A stretch of 64,000 bases of DNA from Ardenticatena maritima (GCF_001306175.1 NZ_LGKN01000003.1:62001-126000), one strand, 5' to 3'. Positions 8,867 to 18,509 are shown, counted from the first letter of the stretch. The notes: generated from the sequence alone by a model not told the origin. A program made the numbers and translations.

Positions 8867-10264
8867 TTATGATTCGCCCACCGCTTGGTATTCTTCCTCT
8901 TCAGCACTCAGGACGGGCGCTTGTTCTGGTCGGCTGGTGATGAGCAACCAGATGACACCGGCAACCCCGGCCAGGAATGAAGCCGTGAGAATGGAAAGTT
9001 TTGCCACCGGCAACGCCGATTCAGGCAAGCCCAACGTGGCGATGAAGAGCGCCACGGTGAAACCAATCCCGCCGAGCATGCCGGCGCCTAAAATGTGCGC
9101 CCACGAGACAGTGTCGGGTTTTTGCCCCAGTTTGAGCAGGCTGCTGAGGTATGCGCCCAGGAAGATGCCAACCGGCTTGCCCAACGCCAACCCCAGCACA
9201 ATGCCGAGGAAGAGCGGGCTGCCCAGAATATCGCCAAACCCACCTTCGATGTGCACGCCCGCGTTCGCCAGTGCGAAGATGGGCACGATGAAGAACGCAA
9301 CCACCGGGTGCAGATTTGTTTCGAGGCGGCGCAAGGGCGATTGGGCGTTTTCGCTCAGCGTTTCGAGCGTGTCAATCCCCGAGCGGAAGAGGTCATCGTT
9401 TTCGATGGCGTCTTCCATTTCCGCCAGAATGCGCCGGGCGTTGTTGAGGAACGTGCGGCGGTCGAGGAAGCGGCGCACGGGAATGGTGAACGCCATGAGC
9501 ACACCCGCAATGGTGGCGTGGACGCCGGATTGCAGGAACCCGTACCAGGCGATGATGCCCAACACGAGATAGACCAATGAACGATAGAAACGCAGACGGT
9601 TCAGCAGGAAGGCCACGCCAATGGCGGCAAGCCCAAGCAGGAGCCACGTCACCGAAAGGTCGCTGGTGTAGAAGAGGGCGATGATGAGCACCGCGCCCAT
9701 ATCGTCGGCGATTGCCAGTGTCGTCAGGAAGATTTTGAGCGAGGTGGGAATACGCGACCCCAACAGCGCCAGCACGCCCAGCGCAAAGGCAATATCGGTT
9801 GCCATGGGAATACCCCACCCGCTGAGAGTGGGTTCGCCCCAGTTGAAGGCCACGTAGATGAGCGCGGGCACCACCATGCCGCCGATAGCGGCGGCAATGG
9901 GGAACGTGACGCGCTTGATGGAGCGCAGTTCACCCACGGTAACTTCGCGCTTGATTTCCAGCCCCACAACGAAGAAGAAAATCGCCATCAAACCGTCGTT
10001 GATCCAGTGCCCGAGCGACATTTTGAGGGCGTGCTCACCCCAGGTAATGCCGACTTTGAGATGGTGCCAGAGTTCCTCGTATGTTTCGGGTGAAATATTT
10101 GCCCATATGAGCGCTACGATGGTTGCCGCGAGCACAACAATACCGCCCGAGGCTTCCTGGTGCGCAAAATCTTGAAACGCCCGCACAATGGATGTAAGGC
10201 GGGGCGAAATGTTCGATTGCATGGCGGCGTTGGCTTCGTCATCAAATTGAAAGTGCGGCTTCAT
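8867..10264 (-). CDS. nhaA: NhaA-type Na+/H+ antiporter
   Basis: A 465-aa inner-membrane protein with about twelve hydrophobic segments. It has the family hallmarks FFFVVGLEIKREV, the unwound-helix motif MATDIAFALG (D157) and LAIADDMGAV (D187, D188), the paired aspartates that bind Na+ and protons in E. coli NhaA. The C-terminal half has KPVGIFLGAYL and GGIGFTVALFIA, also typical. It exports Na+ in exchange for protons for pH and salt homeostasis. The N-terminal 30 residues are hydrophilic, slightly longer than in the E. coli protein. AGGAGG is eleven bases before the ATG, a somewhat long spacing. A salt-linked role fits the nearby glucosylglycerate genes, though they are not in one operon. 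Confidence 0.95.
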   Translation of the reverse strand: MKPHFQFDDEANAAMQSNISPRLTSIVRAFQDFAHQEASGGIVVLAATIVALIWANISPETYEELWHHLKVGITWGEHALKMSLGHWINDGLMAIFFFVVGLEIKREVTVGELRSIKRVTFPIAAAIGGMVVPALIYVAFNWGEPTLSGWGIPMATDIAFALGVLALLGSRIPTSLKIFLTTLAIADDMGAVLIIALFYTSDLSVTWLLLGLAAIGVAFLLNRLRFYRSLVYLVLGIIAWYGFLQSGVHATIAGVLMAFTIPVRRFLDRRTFLNNARRILAEMEDAIENDDLFRSGIDTLETLSENAQSPLRRLETNLHPVVAFFIVPIFALANAGVHIEGGFGDILGSPLFLGIVLGLALGKPVGIFLGAYLSSLLKLGQKPDTVSWAHILGAGMLGGIGFTVALFIATLGLPESALPVAKLSILTASFLAGVAGVIWLLITSRPEQAPVLSAEEEEYQAVGES

Positions 10265-10300
10265 TGTTGGGATTTTCCTCCTCTTTTCGTGTTGTGCGCG

Positions 10301-10726
10301 TTATTCTTCATCGGATGGGCGCAGACGGTTGACACCACGCGGCACTTGATAGTCGCGCCAGTTCATTTTGGCTTCGCCGACCTGGCTCCATTCGGGGCGA
10401 TACGCGGGGATGCAGACCGCCCACACCACCAGGTCGCTTTCGGGGGCGGCGTGAATGGCGTAGCGTGTGCCCGCCGGAATGAGTACCACGTCATCCGGCG
10501 CGATGTCGTACTGGTTGAAGGCCATTTCGATGACGCCGCGCCCCGCTTTGACGATGAGCAGTTCGTCGAAGCGGTTGGTGCGCGGTTGTCCATGCGTGCC
10601 GGCTGGCGCTGTGATGTGCGCCACACTGTAGCGGGATGTGTTGGTGCTTGCCAGCCCAATCAATTCGACGATGTGATGGCCGTCGCTGTTGGTGATGGGT
10701 TCTTGCTCGTGCAGTGAGCGTTTCAT
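10301..10726 (-). CDS. Cupin-domain protein
   Basis: A 141-aa single-domain cupin. It shows the two-motif pattern of the fold: THGQPRTNRFDELLIVKAGRG, then a second part around DDVVLIPAGTRYAIHAAPES. The metal-binding histidines of the first motif are partly replaced: only one His in GTHG and an E in FDELL. Metal binding is therefore uncertain. Such proteins may be isomerases or small-molecule sensors; nothing here specifies a substrate. GAGGGGG precedes the start. The gene is 36 bases upstream of nhaA on the same strand and may be cotranscribed with it. Confidence 0.8.
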   Translation of the reverse strand: MKRSLHEQEPITNSDGHHIVELIGLASTNTSRYSVAHITAPAGTHGQPRTNRFDELLIVKAGRGVIEMAFNQYDIAPDDVVLIPAGTRYAIHAAPESDLVVWAVCIPAYRPEWSQVGEAKMNWRDYQVPRGVNRLRPSDEE

Positions 10727-10838
10727 GGGTGTTCCCCCTCGTGTTGCTTTTGGCTTGTTGGTTGGGCTGCGCTGGGCTCTGTTTCACGCCATGTGCAAGC
10801 GTGTTGAACAACAAGTATAGCACATTTTGCCCACAACG

Positions 10839-11210
10839 TTACGCCAAATCTTCGTCAAACGTTTCATCGGGGTCGGTGTGCCAGTTTTCGATATGTTCCA
10901 GCAGGTTGTCAATGGCTTGCAGCACCAGCGCGACGTTCCACGTCTCACCCTGGCGGTCAGTCCAGCCGTCGCGTTCGGGGTAGCGGTCGTGGAACTGTTC
11001 GGTGCGCGTGCGCCATTCGATGAGCGTTTCGACGGGGTCGCCGTCGGCGGCGAGAACGCGCCGAATGAGGCGGGCTTCGGTCGCCCATTGGGCTTGCAGG
11101 GAATGTTGCAGGTCGGCGTGTTGGTTGCCTGTTCCCCGGCGCAACAGCCCCCCTTGTGTGAGTGTGCGCAATGTTTCGAGCCGTTTTTGCAGTAGTTCAC
11201 GCGTGTTCAT
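10839..11210 (-). CDS. Hypothetical small helical protein
   Basis: A 123-aa protein that I do not recognise. It is hydrophilic and mostly helical by eye (MNTRELLQKRLETL, NVALVLQAIDNLLEHIENW) and has an acidic C-terminus (DPDETFDEDLA). No signal peptide or membrane segment is visible. The start overlaps the end of the upstream alpha/beta hydrolase gene by 14 bases, so it is almost certainly expressed with it. A longer open frame reaches further upstream but runs antisense-like through the hydrolase gene and was rejected. Between this gene and the cupin gene (10727-10838) only AT-rich sequence is seen. Confidence 0.6.
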   Translation of the reverse strand: MNTRELLQKRLETLRTLTQGGLLRRGTGNQHADLQHSLQAQWATEARLIRRVLAADGDPVETLIEWRTRTEQFHDRYPERDGWTDRQGETWNVALVLQAIDNLLEHIENWHTDPDETFDEDLA

Positions 11211-12006
11211 GCGACGACTCCTCGCCAATGGCTGAGTTGATGAACGATGAGAGCCGGTCAAGGTAGGCTTGGCCGCCAACCAGCCAGGTATCATTGTGGT
11301 GTCCACCCGGTACAAGGTAGAGATCTTTGGGCGGCGGAGCGGCTTCGTAGAGGCGGCGGCCGTGCTCGACCGGTATGAGTTCGTCTTCTTCCCCGTGGAT
11401 GATGAGTTTGGGGCATGTGATACGCTTGATGCGGTCAATGCTGGGGTAAAAATCGGGTAAAAGGTGCGCCACCCCTGGAATGGGAAGCACCTGTTTGGCG
11501 ATATCACGCCCACGGGTGAATGTATTTTCGACGATGAGCGCGGTTGGCGTCACGTCTTCTTGGGCGGCAAGCCAGATGGCGACGGCGCCCCCCAAGGAGC
11601 GCCCAAAGAGCACCAGATGCCCCCGCAACTCCGTGCGCGCCCATTCCCACACTGCGCGGGCGTCGCGGTAGGTGCCTTGTTCGCTTGGCGTGCCTTCACT
11701 GCGGCCAAAACCGCGGTAATCCAGCAAGAAAATTTGCCAGCCGGCTTCATACAACAGGCGAGCGTTATCCAGACGGTCGGCAATTGTGCCGGCGTTGCCG
11801 TGGAAAAAGAGAATAGTGGCTGGCGCGTCAATGTGTGGGATGAGCCAGCCGTGAATGCGCACGCCGTCTTCGGTGCGCAACCAGATGGTTTCATAGGGTA
11901 AGCCGATGTCTGCGGGCGTGCGCCACAGCGTTTTTTCAGGATAAAAAATGTACTGGTTCAAAAGTGCTTCCATTTGCTCATGTTCGGAAAAATGATGGAG
12001 GTCCAT
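11197..12006 (-). CDS. Alpha/beta hydrolase (Bem46/YfhR-like)
   Basis: A 269-aa hydrolase with the full catalytic layout of the fold: oxyanion-hole FFHGNAGT, nucleophile elbow GRSLGGA (Ser), acid in HGEEDELIPVEHG (Asp), and the final His in GGHHND. The order and the GRSLGG form match the Bem46/YfhR group of serine peptidase-like hydrolases, whose natural substrates are unknown. No signal peptide is present, so it is probably cytoplasmic. The ATG at 12006 is preceded by a weak AGAAAGG. The open frame extends much further upstream, but that part is antisense to the divergent metallo-beta-lactamase gene and has no coding character. Confidence 0.85.
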   Translation of the reverse strand: MDLHHFSEHEQMEALLNQYIFYPEKTLWRTPADIGLPYETIWLRTEDGVRIHGWLIPHIDAPATILFFHGNAGTIADRLDNARLLYEAGWQIFLLDYRGFGRSEGTPSEQGTYRDARAVWEWARTELRGHLVLFGRSLGGAVAIWLAAQEDVTPTALIVENTFTRGRDIAKQVLPIPGVAHLLPDFYPSIDRIKRITCPKLIIHGEEDELIPVEHGRRLYEAAPPPKDLYLVPGGHHNDTWLVGGQAYLDRLSSFINSAIGEESSHEHA

Positions 12007-12219
12007 AGGCTCGTGCGCCTTTCTGTTGATGTCTCGTAAGCATCTTACTTTGCTTTGAAGGAAAGACAAGCAGGCGAGACGGGGGTGGGCGCTTGTGGTG
12101 TTCCTCAAATTGTGTTCAGTATGCCCCAACCAGCCTTGTTTGACGGAAGATTGCCTTTTGGGCAAACTCAAAGCCAGCCCATTTTGATGTTCGTGCGAAG
12201 CATGTGGGGGAACAGTATC

Positions 12220-12861
12220 ATGCACATTGAAACGCTGGTTGTTGGTCCGCTGCAAGTCAATTGCTACATTGTGGTGAATGAAGCGACGGGCGACGCCATC
12301 ATCATTGACCCAGGCGGTGATGCGGATCGCATTATCGCAACGATCCGCGCCAACGGCTGGAATCCTCTGCGTATCGTCAACACGCATTGCCACTTCGATC
12401 ACGTGTTGGGCGTGCCTGCACTCAAAGCCGAATTTGGTATCCCGTTTTGGGTGCCGCATGGTGAAGAAGCGTTGGTCGCGCGTGCGCCCCATATCGCGCA
12501 GGAGTGGCTGGGCTTCGACCCGGGACCGGCGCCCACGGTGGATGCGACCATTCGCGAAGGGCAAAACATCGCCCCGCCCGGATTGACGCTGACGGTGTAT
12601 GAAACGCCGGGGCACAGCCCCAATGGGTGTGTGTTCATCGGCGAGGGGGTCTGCTTTACGGGTGATGTTGTGTTTGCAGGCAGCATTGGGCGCTATGATT
12701 TGCCCGGTGCTGATTTCAACACATTGATGCGCAGTATCCGCCGCGTCATTTTGCCCCTTCCTGATGAGACGGTGCTCTTGCCGGGGCATGGACCCGCCAC
12801 AACAATGGCGGATGAACGGCGTTTCAACCCCTACATTCGTGCATTGATGGCCAAAGAATAA
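12220..12861 (+). CDS. Metallo-beta-lactamase fold hydrolase (glyoxalase II-like)
   Basis: A 213-aa protein with the metal-binding motif THCHFDH, a third His in ETPGHSPNG, the bridging Asp in FTGDVVFAG and the last His in LPGHGPATT. This is the complete binuclear site of the glyoxalase II-like subfamily, about the usual 200-215 aa for bacterial short forms. It would hydrolyse thioesters such as S-lactoylglutathione-like substrates. Glutathione itself may not be present in this organism, so the thiol is unknown. The start is chosen at 12220, with GGGGGAA eight bases upstream. An earlier open stretch has no ribosome site. It is first in a forward cluster with flavin reductase, a small protein and tnaA. 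Confidence 0.88.
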   Translation: MHIETLVVGPLQVNCYIVVNEATGDAIIIDPGGDADRIIATIRANGWNPLRIVNTHCHFDHVLGVPALKAEFGIPFWVPHGEEALVARAPHIAQEWLGFDPGPAPTVDATIREGQNIAPPGLTLTVYETPGHSPNGCVFIGEGVCFTGDVVFAGSIGRYDLPGADFNTLMRSIRRVILPLPDETVLLPGHGPATTMADERRFNPYIRALMAKE

Positions 12862-12881
12862 AACCAACCAAAAGGGAGCAG

Positions 12882-13433
12882 ATGATGTCTTTCGATGTTG
12901 AAATGTTCAAGCGCGCCATGAGCCAATTTGCCACGGGGGTGACGATTGTCACCACGCGGGATGGTGACGACGTGCATGGCATGACCGCCAATGCGTTTTC
13001 CAGCGTCTCGCTCGACCCGATGCTGGTGTTGGTCTGTATTGCCAAGCCTTTGCGCACGCATGAGATGATTCAGAAGAGCGGTATTTTTGCGGTGAATATC
13101 CTGGCGTTATCGCAGCGCGAGTTGGCGGAACGCTTTGCCGGCATGGTGCCGGGCGTGGAAGATCGTTTCGAGGGTATCGCGTACCAAACGGCGACAACCG
13201 GCGCGCCGGTGTTTGATGAGGCGCTGGCGTGGGTGGATTGCCGCCTCTGGGCGACGTATGATGGCGGTGACCACACGATTTTTGTGGGCGAGGTTGTTGA
13301 TGGCGCGGTGCTCAATGACGGGACGCGCGAGCCGTTGCTCTACTTCAACCGTCGTTGGGCGCATTTGGGACCGGTGGAGCAGCGGGGGTCAAGTCCGTGG
13401 CCGAAAAAGACCAGCGACGATGAGACGGAGTGA
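12882..13433 (+). CDS. Flavin reductase-like FMN-binding protein
   Basis: A 183-aa protein of the flavin reductase-like family. It shows FATGVTIVTT near the N-terminus, GMTANAFSSVSLDPMLVLVCI and FAVNILALSQRELAERFAG, the core that binds FMN in NAD(P)H:flavin oxidoreductases and in reductase components of two-component monooxygenases. Two adjacent ATG codons lie after GGGAGC; the first is listed. It begins 20 bases after the hydrolase gene and ends three bases before the next start, so all are in one unit. No monooxygenase partner is seen nearby, so the electron acceptor is unknown. Confidence 0.88.
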   Translation: MMSFDVEMFKRAMSQFATGVTIVTTRDGDDVHGMTANAFSSVSLDPMLVLVCIAKPLRTHEMIQKSGIFAVNILALSQRELAERFAGMVPGVEDRFEGIAYQTATTGAPVFDEALAWVDCRLWATYDGGDHTIFVGEVVDGAVLNDGTREPLLYFNRRWAHLGPVEQRGSSPWPKKTSDDETE

Positions 13434-13436
13434 AGC

Positions 13437-13775
13437 ATGATACGCATACCGCCTGCGCAGTGGGCGTCTGTGTTGCAATCCATCACGCGGCGGCAACAAC
13501 GCATTCCGGTGGTGTTGCGCGTAAAGGATGCTCCGCAGGGCATTGCTGAGGTTGTGTTGTGGCAAACGCCGCTGAATACGTTACGGGTTGCCGCCGCACA
13601 AGACCGCATTGATGTGGAAATTGTCGCGGGCTTGGCTGAATCCCCCATCACCTACCGGATTGACGCCGTGCGCACCATCTCGCTGGAATTGACCGCCGAC
13701 CGCGCCGCTGTGCGCGAAGTCCGTTTTGACGCTGTGGACGGCTCGGTCTCCGTCTTGCGGTTTGAGTTGCCGTAA
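13437..13775 (+). CDS. Hypothetical protein, 112 aa, beta-rich
   Basis: I do not recognise a named function. The protein is 112 aa, opens with [18 protein letters not shown] (a short helix) and continues as regular beta strands, ending in VSVLRFELP. The W near residue 9 and the strand pattern resemble small DUF5335-like proteins, but this is a weak impression. It has no signal peptide or membrane helix. The ATG starts three bases after the flavin reductase stop, and this close packing is the main evidence that it is a real gene. Confidence 0.6.
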   Translation: MIRIPPAQWASVLQSITRRQQRIPVVLRVKDAPQGIAEVVLWQTPLNTLRVAAAQDRIDVEIVAGLAESPITYRIDAVRTISLELTADRAAVREVRFDAVDGSVSVLRFELP

Positions 13776-13800
13776 AAGCGTGTTGACAACCGGAGAATGC

Positions 13801-13827
13801 TGGCACGATGGCGTGCCACGTGTGGCA
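13801..13827 (+). promoter_or_regulatory. Mutually exclusive hairpins before the tnaA ribosome site
   Basis: Three short segments can pair in two ways: TGGCAC (13801-13806) with GTGCCA (13813-13818), or TGCCAC (13814-13819) with GTGGCA (13822-13827). The middle segment is shared, so only one hairpin can form at a time. The last segment directly abuts AAAGGAGG, the ribosome site of tnaA. TTGACA lies just upstream at 13782-13787. A leader control of tryptophanase is possible but unproven. Confidence 0.3.
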
Positions 13828-13839
13828 AAGGAGGCACAT

Positions 13840-15234
13840 ATGCACTACCTTCCCGAACCGTTTCGTATCAAGATGGTCGAGCCGATTCGACTGTTGCCGC
13901 GTGAAGAGCGCCTGGCGGCGCTACAACGCGCAGGGTACAACCTGTTTGGGTTGCGCTCTGATGAGGTTTTCATTGACTTGTTGACCGATTCAGGCACCGG
14001 CGCGATGAGCCAGGCGCAATGGGCGGCGTTGATGCAGGGCGACGAGTCGTATGCCGGGGCGCGTTCGTTCTACCGTTTGCGCGACGCCATTCGCGATATT
14101 TTCGGCTTTCGCTTCTTCGTACCGACACACCAGGGGCGCGCCGCTGAACATATCCTCTGTCAGTTGCTCGTCAAGCCGGGCGACAAAATCCCCTCGAACA
14201 TGCATTTTGATACCACCGAAGGCAACATTCGCGCGCGCGGCGCTGAACCGGTGAACCTGGTGATTGATGCAGCCCGCGACCCGCAGTCCACACACCCCTT
14301 CAAGGGCAACATGGATGTGGACAAGCTGCGGCGCTTCATTGAAGAGACCGGCGTTGAGCGTATCCCCTTTGGCATGATCACCATCACCAACAATGCGGGC
14401 GGTGGTCAGCCGGTTTCGATGCAGAACCTGCGCGAAGTGGCCGCCGTGTATCACGAATATGGCATTCCCTTTTTCATTGATGCGTGTCGGTTTGCCGAAA
14501 ACGCCTGGTTCATCAAACAGCGCGAACCGGGCTATGCCGACAAAGCACCCATTGAGATTGCACGTGAAATGTTCGCGCTGGCTGACGGCGCAACGATGAG
14601 CGCCAAAAAAGACGCGATTGTCAACATTGGCGGCTTTTTGGCGATGAATGATGAAGCGTTGTACGAACGCGCACAGCAGGAATTGATTTTGCGCGAAGGA
14701 TTCCCCACCTATGGGGGCTTGGCGGGGCGCGACCTGGACGCCATGGCGGTGGGGTTGTACGAGGCGCTGGATGAAGCCTATCTCGCGTATCGGACAGGGC
14801 AGGTTCGGTATCTGGCGGAGCAGTTGCAGGCGGCCAACGTGCCCATTGTTCAACCGCCCGGTGGGCATGCCGTCTATGTGGATGCGCGGCGGTTGCTCCC
14901 GCACATTCCCCAAGCCCACTTTCCGGCGCAAGCGTTGGCGGTGGCGCTCTACCTGGAAGCAGGGGTGCGCGGTGTGGAAATCGGTTCAGTCATGTTTGCG
15001 CACGAAGACCCCGAAACGGGGGAGATGGTTTACCCGGCGTTGGAGTTGGTGCGGCTGGCGTTGCCGCGCCGTGTGTACACGCAAAGCCACCTTGATTATG
15101 TGGTTGACGCCCTGGGGCGGCTGGCGGCGCAACCCGAACGTGTGCGCGGCTTGCGCATGACCTTTGCGCCGCGGCTCTTGCGCCATTTCACGGCACGCTT
15201 TGAACCGGTGGAAGAAGCAGTGCTGATGCCATAG
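13840..15234 (+). CDS. tnaA: Tryptophanase (tryptophan indole-lyase)
   Basis: A 464-aa PLP enzyme of the beta-eliminating lyase family, full length. [10 protein letters not shown] binds the cofactor phosphate, [11 protein letters not shown] carries the PLP-ring aspartate, and MSAKKDA holds the Schiff-base lysine, K257. Two positions separate tryptophanase from tyrosine phenol-lyase. At 124 the protein has Asp (FDTT) where tyrosine phenol-lyase has Thr, and near the C-terminus it reads LRHFTARF with His where tyrosine phenol-lyase has Phe. Both favour tryptophanase, which splits tryptophan into indole, pyruvate and ammonia. AAGGAGG lies upstream of the ATG. It ends a forward cluster and has its own terminator. 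Confidence 0.88.
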   Translation: MHYLPEPFRIKMVEPIRLLPREERLAALQRAGYNLFGLRSDEVFIDLLTDSGTGAMSQAQWAALMQGDESYAGARSFYRLRDAIRDIFGFRFFVPTHQGRAAEHILCQLLVKPGDKIPSNMHFDTTEGNIRARGAEPVNLVIDAARDPQSTHPFKGNMDVDKLRRFIEETGVERIPFGMITITNNAGGGQPVSMQNLREVAAVYHEYGIPFFIDACRFAENAWFIKQREPGYADKAPIEIAREMFALADGATMSAKKDAIVNIGGFLAMNDEALYERAQQELILREGFPTYGGLAGRDLDAMAVGLYEALDEAYLAYRTGQVRYLAEQLQAANVPIVQPPGGHAVYVDARRLLPHIPQAHFPAQALAVALYLEAGVRGVEIGSVMFAHEDPETGEMVYPALELVRLALPRRVYTQSHLDYVVDALGRLAAQPERVRGLRMTFAPRLLRHFTARFEPVEEAVLMP

Positions 15235-15266
15235 GGGCGACGCGTTAGCTGTCGCCCCGTTTTTTG
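15234..15266 (+). terminator. Intrinsic terminator of tnaA
   Basis: An 8-bp GC-only-ended stem (15234-15241 with 15251-15258) is followed by GTTTTTT. The loop contains the stop codon of the convergent HD-GYP gene, so two genes share this hairpin. Confidence 0.85.
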
Positions 15267-18200
15267 CCTTGATGCAATGTGCGCATGAGGTGGTCGAAGG
15301 CTTGCACCACCATGGGGTCGAAGTGGCGACCACTTTCCGCGCGAATGTACGCGAGCGCTTTTTCATGCGACCAGGCGGGGCGGTATGGGCGATCGGATGT
15401 GAGTGCGTCGTACACATCCACCACGGCGAAGATACGGGCGGGGAGTGGGATTTCTTTGCCTTTGAGCCCGCGTGGGTAGCCCGTACCGTCCCACTTTTCG
15501 TGGTGATAGTAAGGAATATCGAGCGCCGGACGCAGATAGCTGATGCTTGAAAGCATTTCATAGGCGTACACCGGATGTTTGCGCATAATCTCCCATTCTT
15601 CATCCGTCAAGGGACCTGGTTTGAAGAGGATGCTGTCGGGGATACCAAGCTTGCCGATGTCGTGCAACAGAGCGCCGCGGCGAATGTGAACCCACTCCTC
15701 GACGGGGATATTCATTTGTTGCACCAGTTGCATGGTGAGCTTTGTCACCCGGTCGGCGTGCCCTTTGGTTTCGATGTCGCGCAGTTCCAGCGCCCGCGAC
15801 CACCCTTCAATCGTGGCGTCATAGGCCAGGCGGAGCTCGGTATTCGAGCGTTGGAGCTCATCGAAGAGCTCAAAATTGTCCAGCGCCAGCGCCAGGCGGG
15901 CGGCGATGGTTTCAACGAACGCGAGCCATTCTTCTGATGGATTGAAGACGTACCGCGCGAAAATCTCCAACACCCCTTTGAGCCGTCCTTTCGCAATCAA
16001 CGGAATCCCGATGAATGTTTGGAAGCGCTCTTTGTGGATAAATTCGGAGTGCATGCTGATGCCCGATTCGGTCAGATTGTTGAGTACCAGCCTGCGCCGT
16101 TCCATGGCAACCCGCCCGGCAAGCCCTTCTCCAATGCGTACATGGCGAATGGCGTCCGCGTAGCGGAATCCGCGTGCGGCAATGGGGGTGAGTTCGTTCA
16201 TCGTGTTGACCAGGCGCATGGTGACAGCGGCGTCCATGGCGAGCTCATCCAACAAGTACCCCAGCACCAGGTCGAATGTGAGCCGAATGTCCACACTGGC
16301 GTTGATGGTTGTGTCAATGTCGTGCAAAGTCGCCAGGCGGCGCAAACGGGTTTGCGTTTCCTGATGGAGGGCGGCGCGGTCGAGTGCAAGGGCGGCGAGC
16401 TCGGCAAGGGTGCTGAGATGCGGCAGAATGGCGGTGTCGAACGGGCTTGTACGTCCGAGCCAGACGGTACCCAGTACACGGTCGGCGAGGCGCAGCGGCA
16501 ACCCGATCACGGCGTGGCACCCATTCATGCGTTCCACCGCTTTGAAAATGGTGCTTTGTGTAATATCGTCGGAGACAAACGGTTGCCCAGTGGCGATGAC
16601 GTGTGCATTCGCGCCGAAATGTTCCGGTAATTCCCACCCGCGAAGATGCTCCCATTTGCCGAGCGCATACGCTGTGCGATAGATGCGGCGGACCGGGTCG
16701 AACAGCAGGAGTGAGGCGGCTTCGGCGTTGGCGAAACTCATCAAGTGGGGCAAGAGCCGGTTGGCAAGGTCGTCTTGGGTGTTGGCGTTGCGCAAATCCA
16801 GCGAGATGCGCGCGAGCTCTTGCGTTTTTTCCGCCCACAGGCGTGTTTGTTCATAGCTTTGGGTTGTTTGAAAGGCGAGCGCCGCTTGTTGCGTGATGGC
16901 TGTGAGCAAGGCTCTGGTTTCGGGGTCAGGCACACACTCGGTTTCGACAAGGACGCTTCCGAATACGCTTTCTTTCGTCCGCAAGGGGAGGAGCAAGAGC
17001 GTATTGGCGTCGTTGGCGAGGAGCGAGCGCCAGCGGGGATTCCTCTCTGTTTCGATGCTGAACGGGCTTGCGGATTCCGCAAAGCGTGCCTGAATCTCTT
17101 CGATGAGTTCTTCGCTCAGCGAATGATGCTCCGCGTTGAGGGTGTGCAAGCGTCGTGGGCGTCCACCAGACCAAAGCCAGAGGCTGATGCGCGGCGTTTC
17201 GAGAAGCATAGCCAGGTTCTCGATGAGCACGTTCGCCACGTCTTCGATGGTCTGTTGTTGTGTAAACTGGCTGGTGGCGTGTTGCAAACGTTCGGCGCGC
17301 ATGCGGGCGTGGCGTTCCGCTTCGTAGAGTTGCGCGTTTTCGATGGCTTGCGCTGTGGCGCGGGCAATGCGCATGACGAGATGGATTTCATCTTCGGTAA
17401 ATTCGCGCTCTTTCAGGCTATCCAGCCCGATGGTGCCGAGAGTTTGCCCGTGGGCAATGAGCGGTACGATGAGCAGAGAGACGGTGCCGCGATAGCGCAT
17501 AAGATGGTGTGTGCCGCGCGTGCGGGGGTCGTTTTGGGCGTCTTTGATGGCAAGTGGGCGTTGATGTTCAAGCACATAGCGCGTGGCTTCGTTCTCTTCC
17601 AGTGGAATGACCGCCCCCAACCCCGATGGACGCCCCGGCTCGCGGTATTCGGCGACCACACGCAACTCTTGTTTGTGGCGGTCGAGCAGGGCGGCGGCGG
17701 CTTGGGGCACGTGCAACACCTGCGCCAGCTCGGTGCAGATTGTTTCCAGCAAGACGGGGATGCTGTCCAGGGTATAGCTTTTGTCCATGATGTGCTGGAG
17801 CAGGCTCAGCTCCTGATATTTGCGGTTGAGGGCTTGTTTGTGTTCACGGGCTGGGGTGGCGTCAATCAGGAAGCCCGCGCCGCCGTGAGGGGCGCTCGTT
17901 TTTTGATGCGGATGGTAATAGAGTTCCAGGACGGTGTCTTTACCTTCGACGAAAAACGTTTGCACAACTTGTTGCCATTGCGGTTTGGGTTTGGTCGTTT
18001 CTGTGGCATGGCTTTGCAAATTTTCAAGCAAGGTGTTGAACGGTTGCCCCAAGAGGCGGTGTTTGTCTTGGCCAAGCATTGTTTGTGCATCGCCATGAAT
18101 GGCGGTGATGATGCCGTTTTCGTCGGTTGCCCAGACAATACCGGGAACCTGGTCGAGAGGGGTGCTTGTGCCTGCCTGGCGCACGACCTGTTCGATCACA

Positions 18201-18499
18201 GCGTCAAGCAGGTCTGTGGTGGTGTACTCGCGCACGAGATAAGCGGATGCGCCGAGTTGGAGCGCGGCAAGGGCGATGTCGAGCATTTTGTGTTCGACGA
18301 GGACGATGACCGGCGCAAGTGCGCGCAAAAGCGGCAGCCGCGCCAAATCGGCTTGGTTGGTGGGCGCAAACAGAATCGCGTCGAAAGGGTGTGTTTCCTG
18401 TGTGGTTGATGATGTCGTGTGGTGTGTCGCCGGCAAGAGGTCGCGCCAGGTGTGGATATTGATACAAAGCAGGTGATATGCTGGTGTTTGGGCTGACAT
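15245..18499 (-). CDS. Multi-GAF HD-GYP phosphodiesterase with degenerate receiver and PAS domains
   Basis: A 1084-aa cytoplasmic signalling protein. The N-terminus (1-110) looks like a receiver domain without the phospho-acceptor aspartate. A PAS domain follows (about 115-225, PGIVWATDENGIITAIHG), then several GAF domains (about 240-890), and an HD-GYP domain at the C-terminus. The last has LLHDIGKLGIP (about 945), HHEKWDGTGYPRGLKG (about 1006) and VDVYDALTSDRPYR, so the metal ligands and the GYP signature are intact. HD-GYP domains break down cyclic di-GMP, so the output is probably a change in that messenger in response to small-molecule or redox input at the GAFs. It is 10 bases downstream of a response regulator gene, its likely partner. 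Confidence 0.88.
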   Translation of the reverse strand: MSAQTPAYHLLCINIHTWRDLLPATHHTTSSTTQETHPFDAILFAPTNQADLARLPLLRALAPVIVLVEHKMLDIALAALQLGASAYLVREYTTTDLLDAVIEQVVRQAGTSTPLDQVPGIVWATDENGIITAIHGDAQTMLGQDKHRLLGQPFNTLLENLQSHATETTKPKPQWQQVVQTFFVEGKDTVLELYYHPHQKTSAPHGGAGFLIDATPAREHKQALNRKYQELSLLQHIMDKSYTLDSIPVLLETICTELAQVLHVPQAAAALLDRHKQELRVVAEYREPGRPSGLGAVIPLEENEATRYVLEHQRPLAIKDAQNDPRTRGTHHLMRYRGTVSLLIVPLIAHGQTLGTIGLDSLKEREFTEDEIHLVMRIARATAQAIENAQLYEAERHARMRAERLQHATSQFTQQQTIEDVANVLIENLAMLLETPRISLWLWSGGRPRRLHTLNAEHHSLSEELIEEIQARFAESASPFSIETERNPRWRSLLANDANTLLLLPLRTKESVFGSVLVETECVPDPETRALLTAITQQAALAFQTTQSYEQTRLWAEKTQELARISLDLRNANTQDDLANRLLPHLMSFANAEAASLLLFDPVRRIYRTAYALGKWEHLRGWELPEHFGANAHVIATGQPFVSDDITQSTIFKAVERMNGCHAVIGLPLRLADRVLGTVWLGRTSPFDTAILPHLSTLAELAALALDRAALHQETQTRLRRLATLHDIDTTINASVDIRLTFDLVLGYLLDELAMDAAVTMRLVNTMNELTPIAARGFRYADAIRHVRIGEGLAGRVAMERRRLVLNNLTESGISMHSEFIHKERFQTFIGIPLIAKGRLKGVLEIFARYVFNPSEEWLAFVETIAARLALALDNFELFDELQRSNTELRLAYDATIEGWSRALELRDIETKGHADRVTKLTMQLVQQMNIPVEEWVHIRRGALLHDIGKLGIPDSILFKPGPLTDEEWEIMRKHPVYAYEMLSSISYLRPALDIPYYHHEKWDGTGYPRGLKGKEIPLPARIFAVVDVYDALTSDRPYRPAWSHEKALAYIRAESGRHFDPMVVQAFDHLMRTLHQGKKRGDS

Positions 18500-18509
18500 G
18501 ACGCCCTCC

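Noticed and set aside
10839-11513. A longer 224-codon version of the small protein gene at 10839-11210
   Set aside because: The extra N-terminus lies inside the alpha/beta hydrolase gene in another frame and has no coding character; the ATG at 11210 fits a normal operon overlap.
16745-18409. A 554-codon frame on the plus strand opposite the HD-GYP gene
   Set aside because: The minus-strand protein has recognisable GAF and HD-GYP domains; the plus frame shows no motif.
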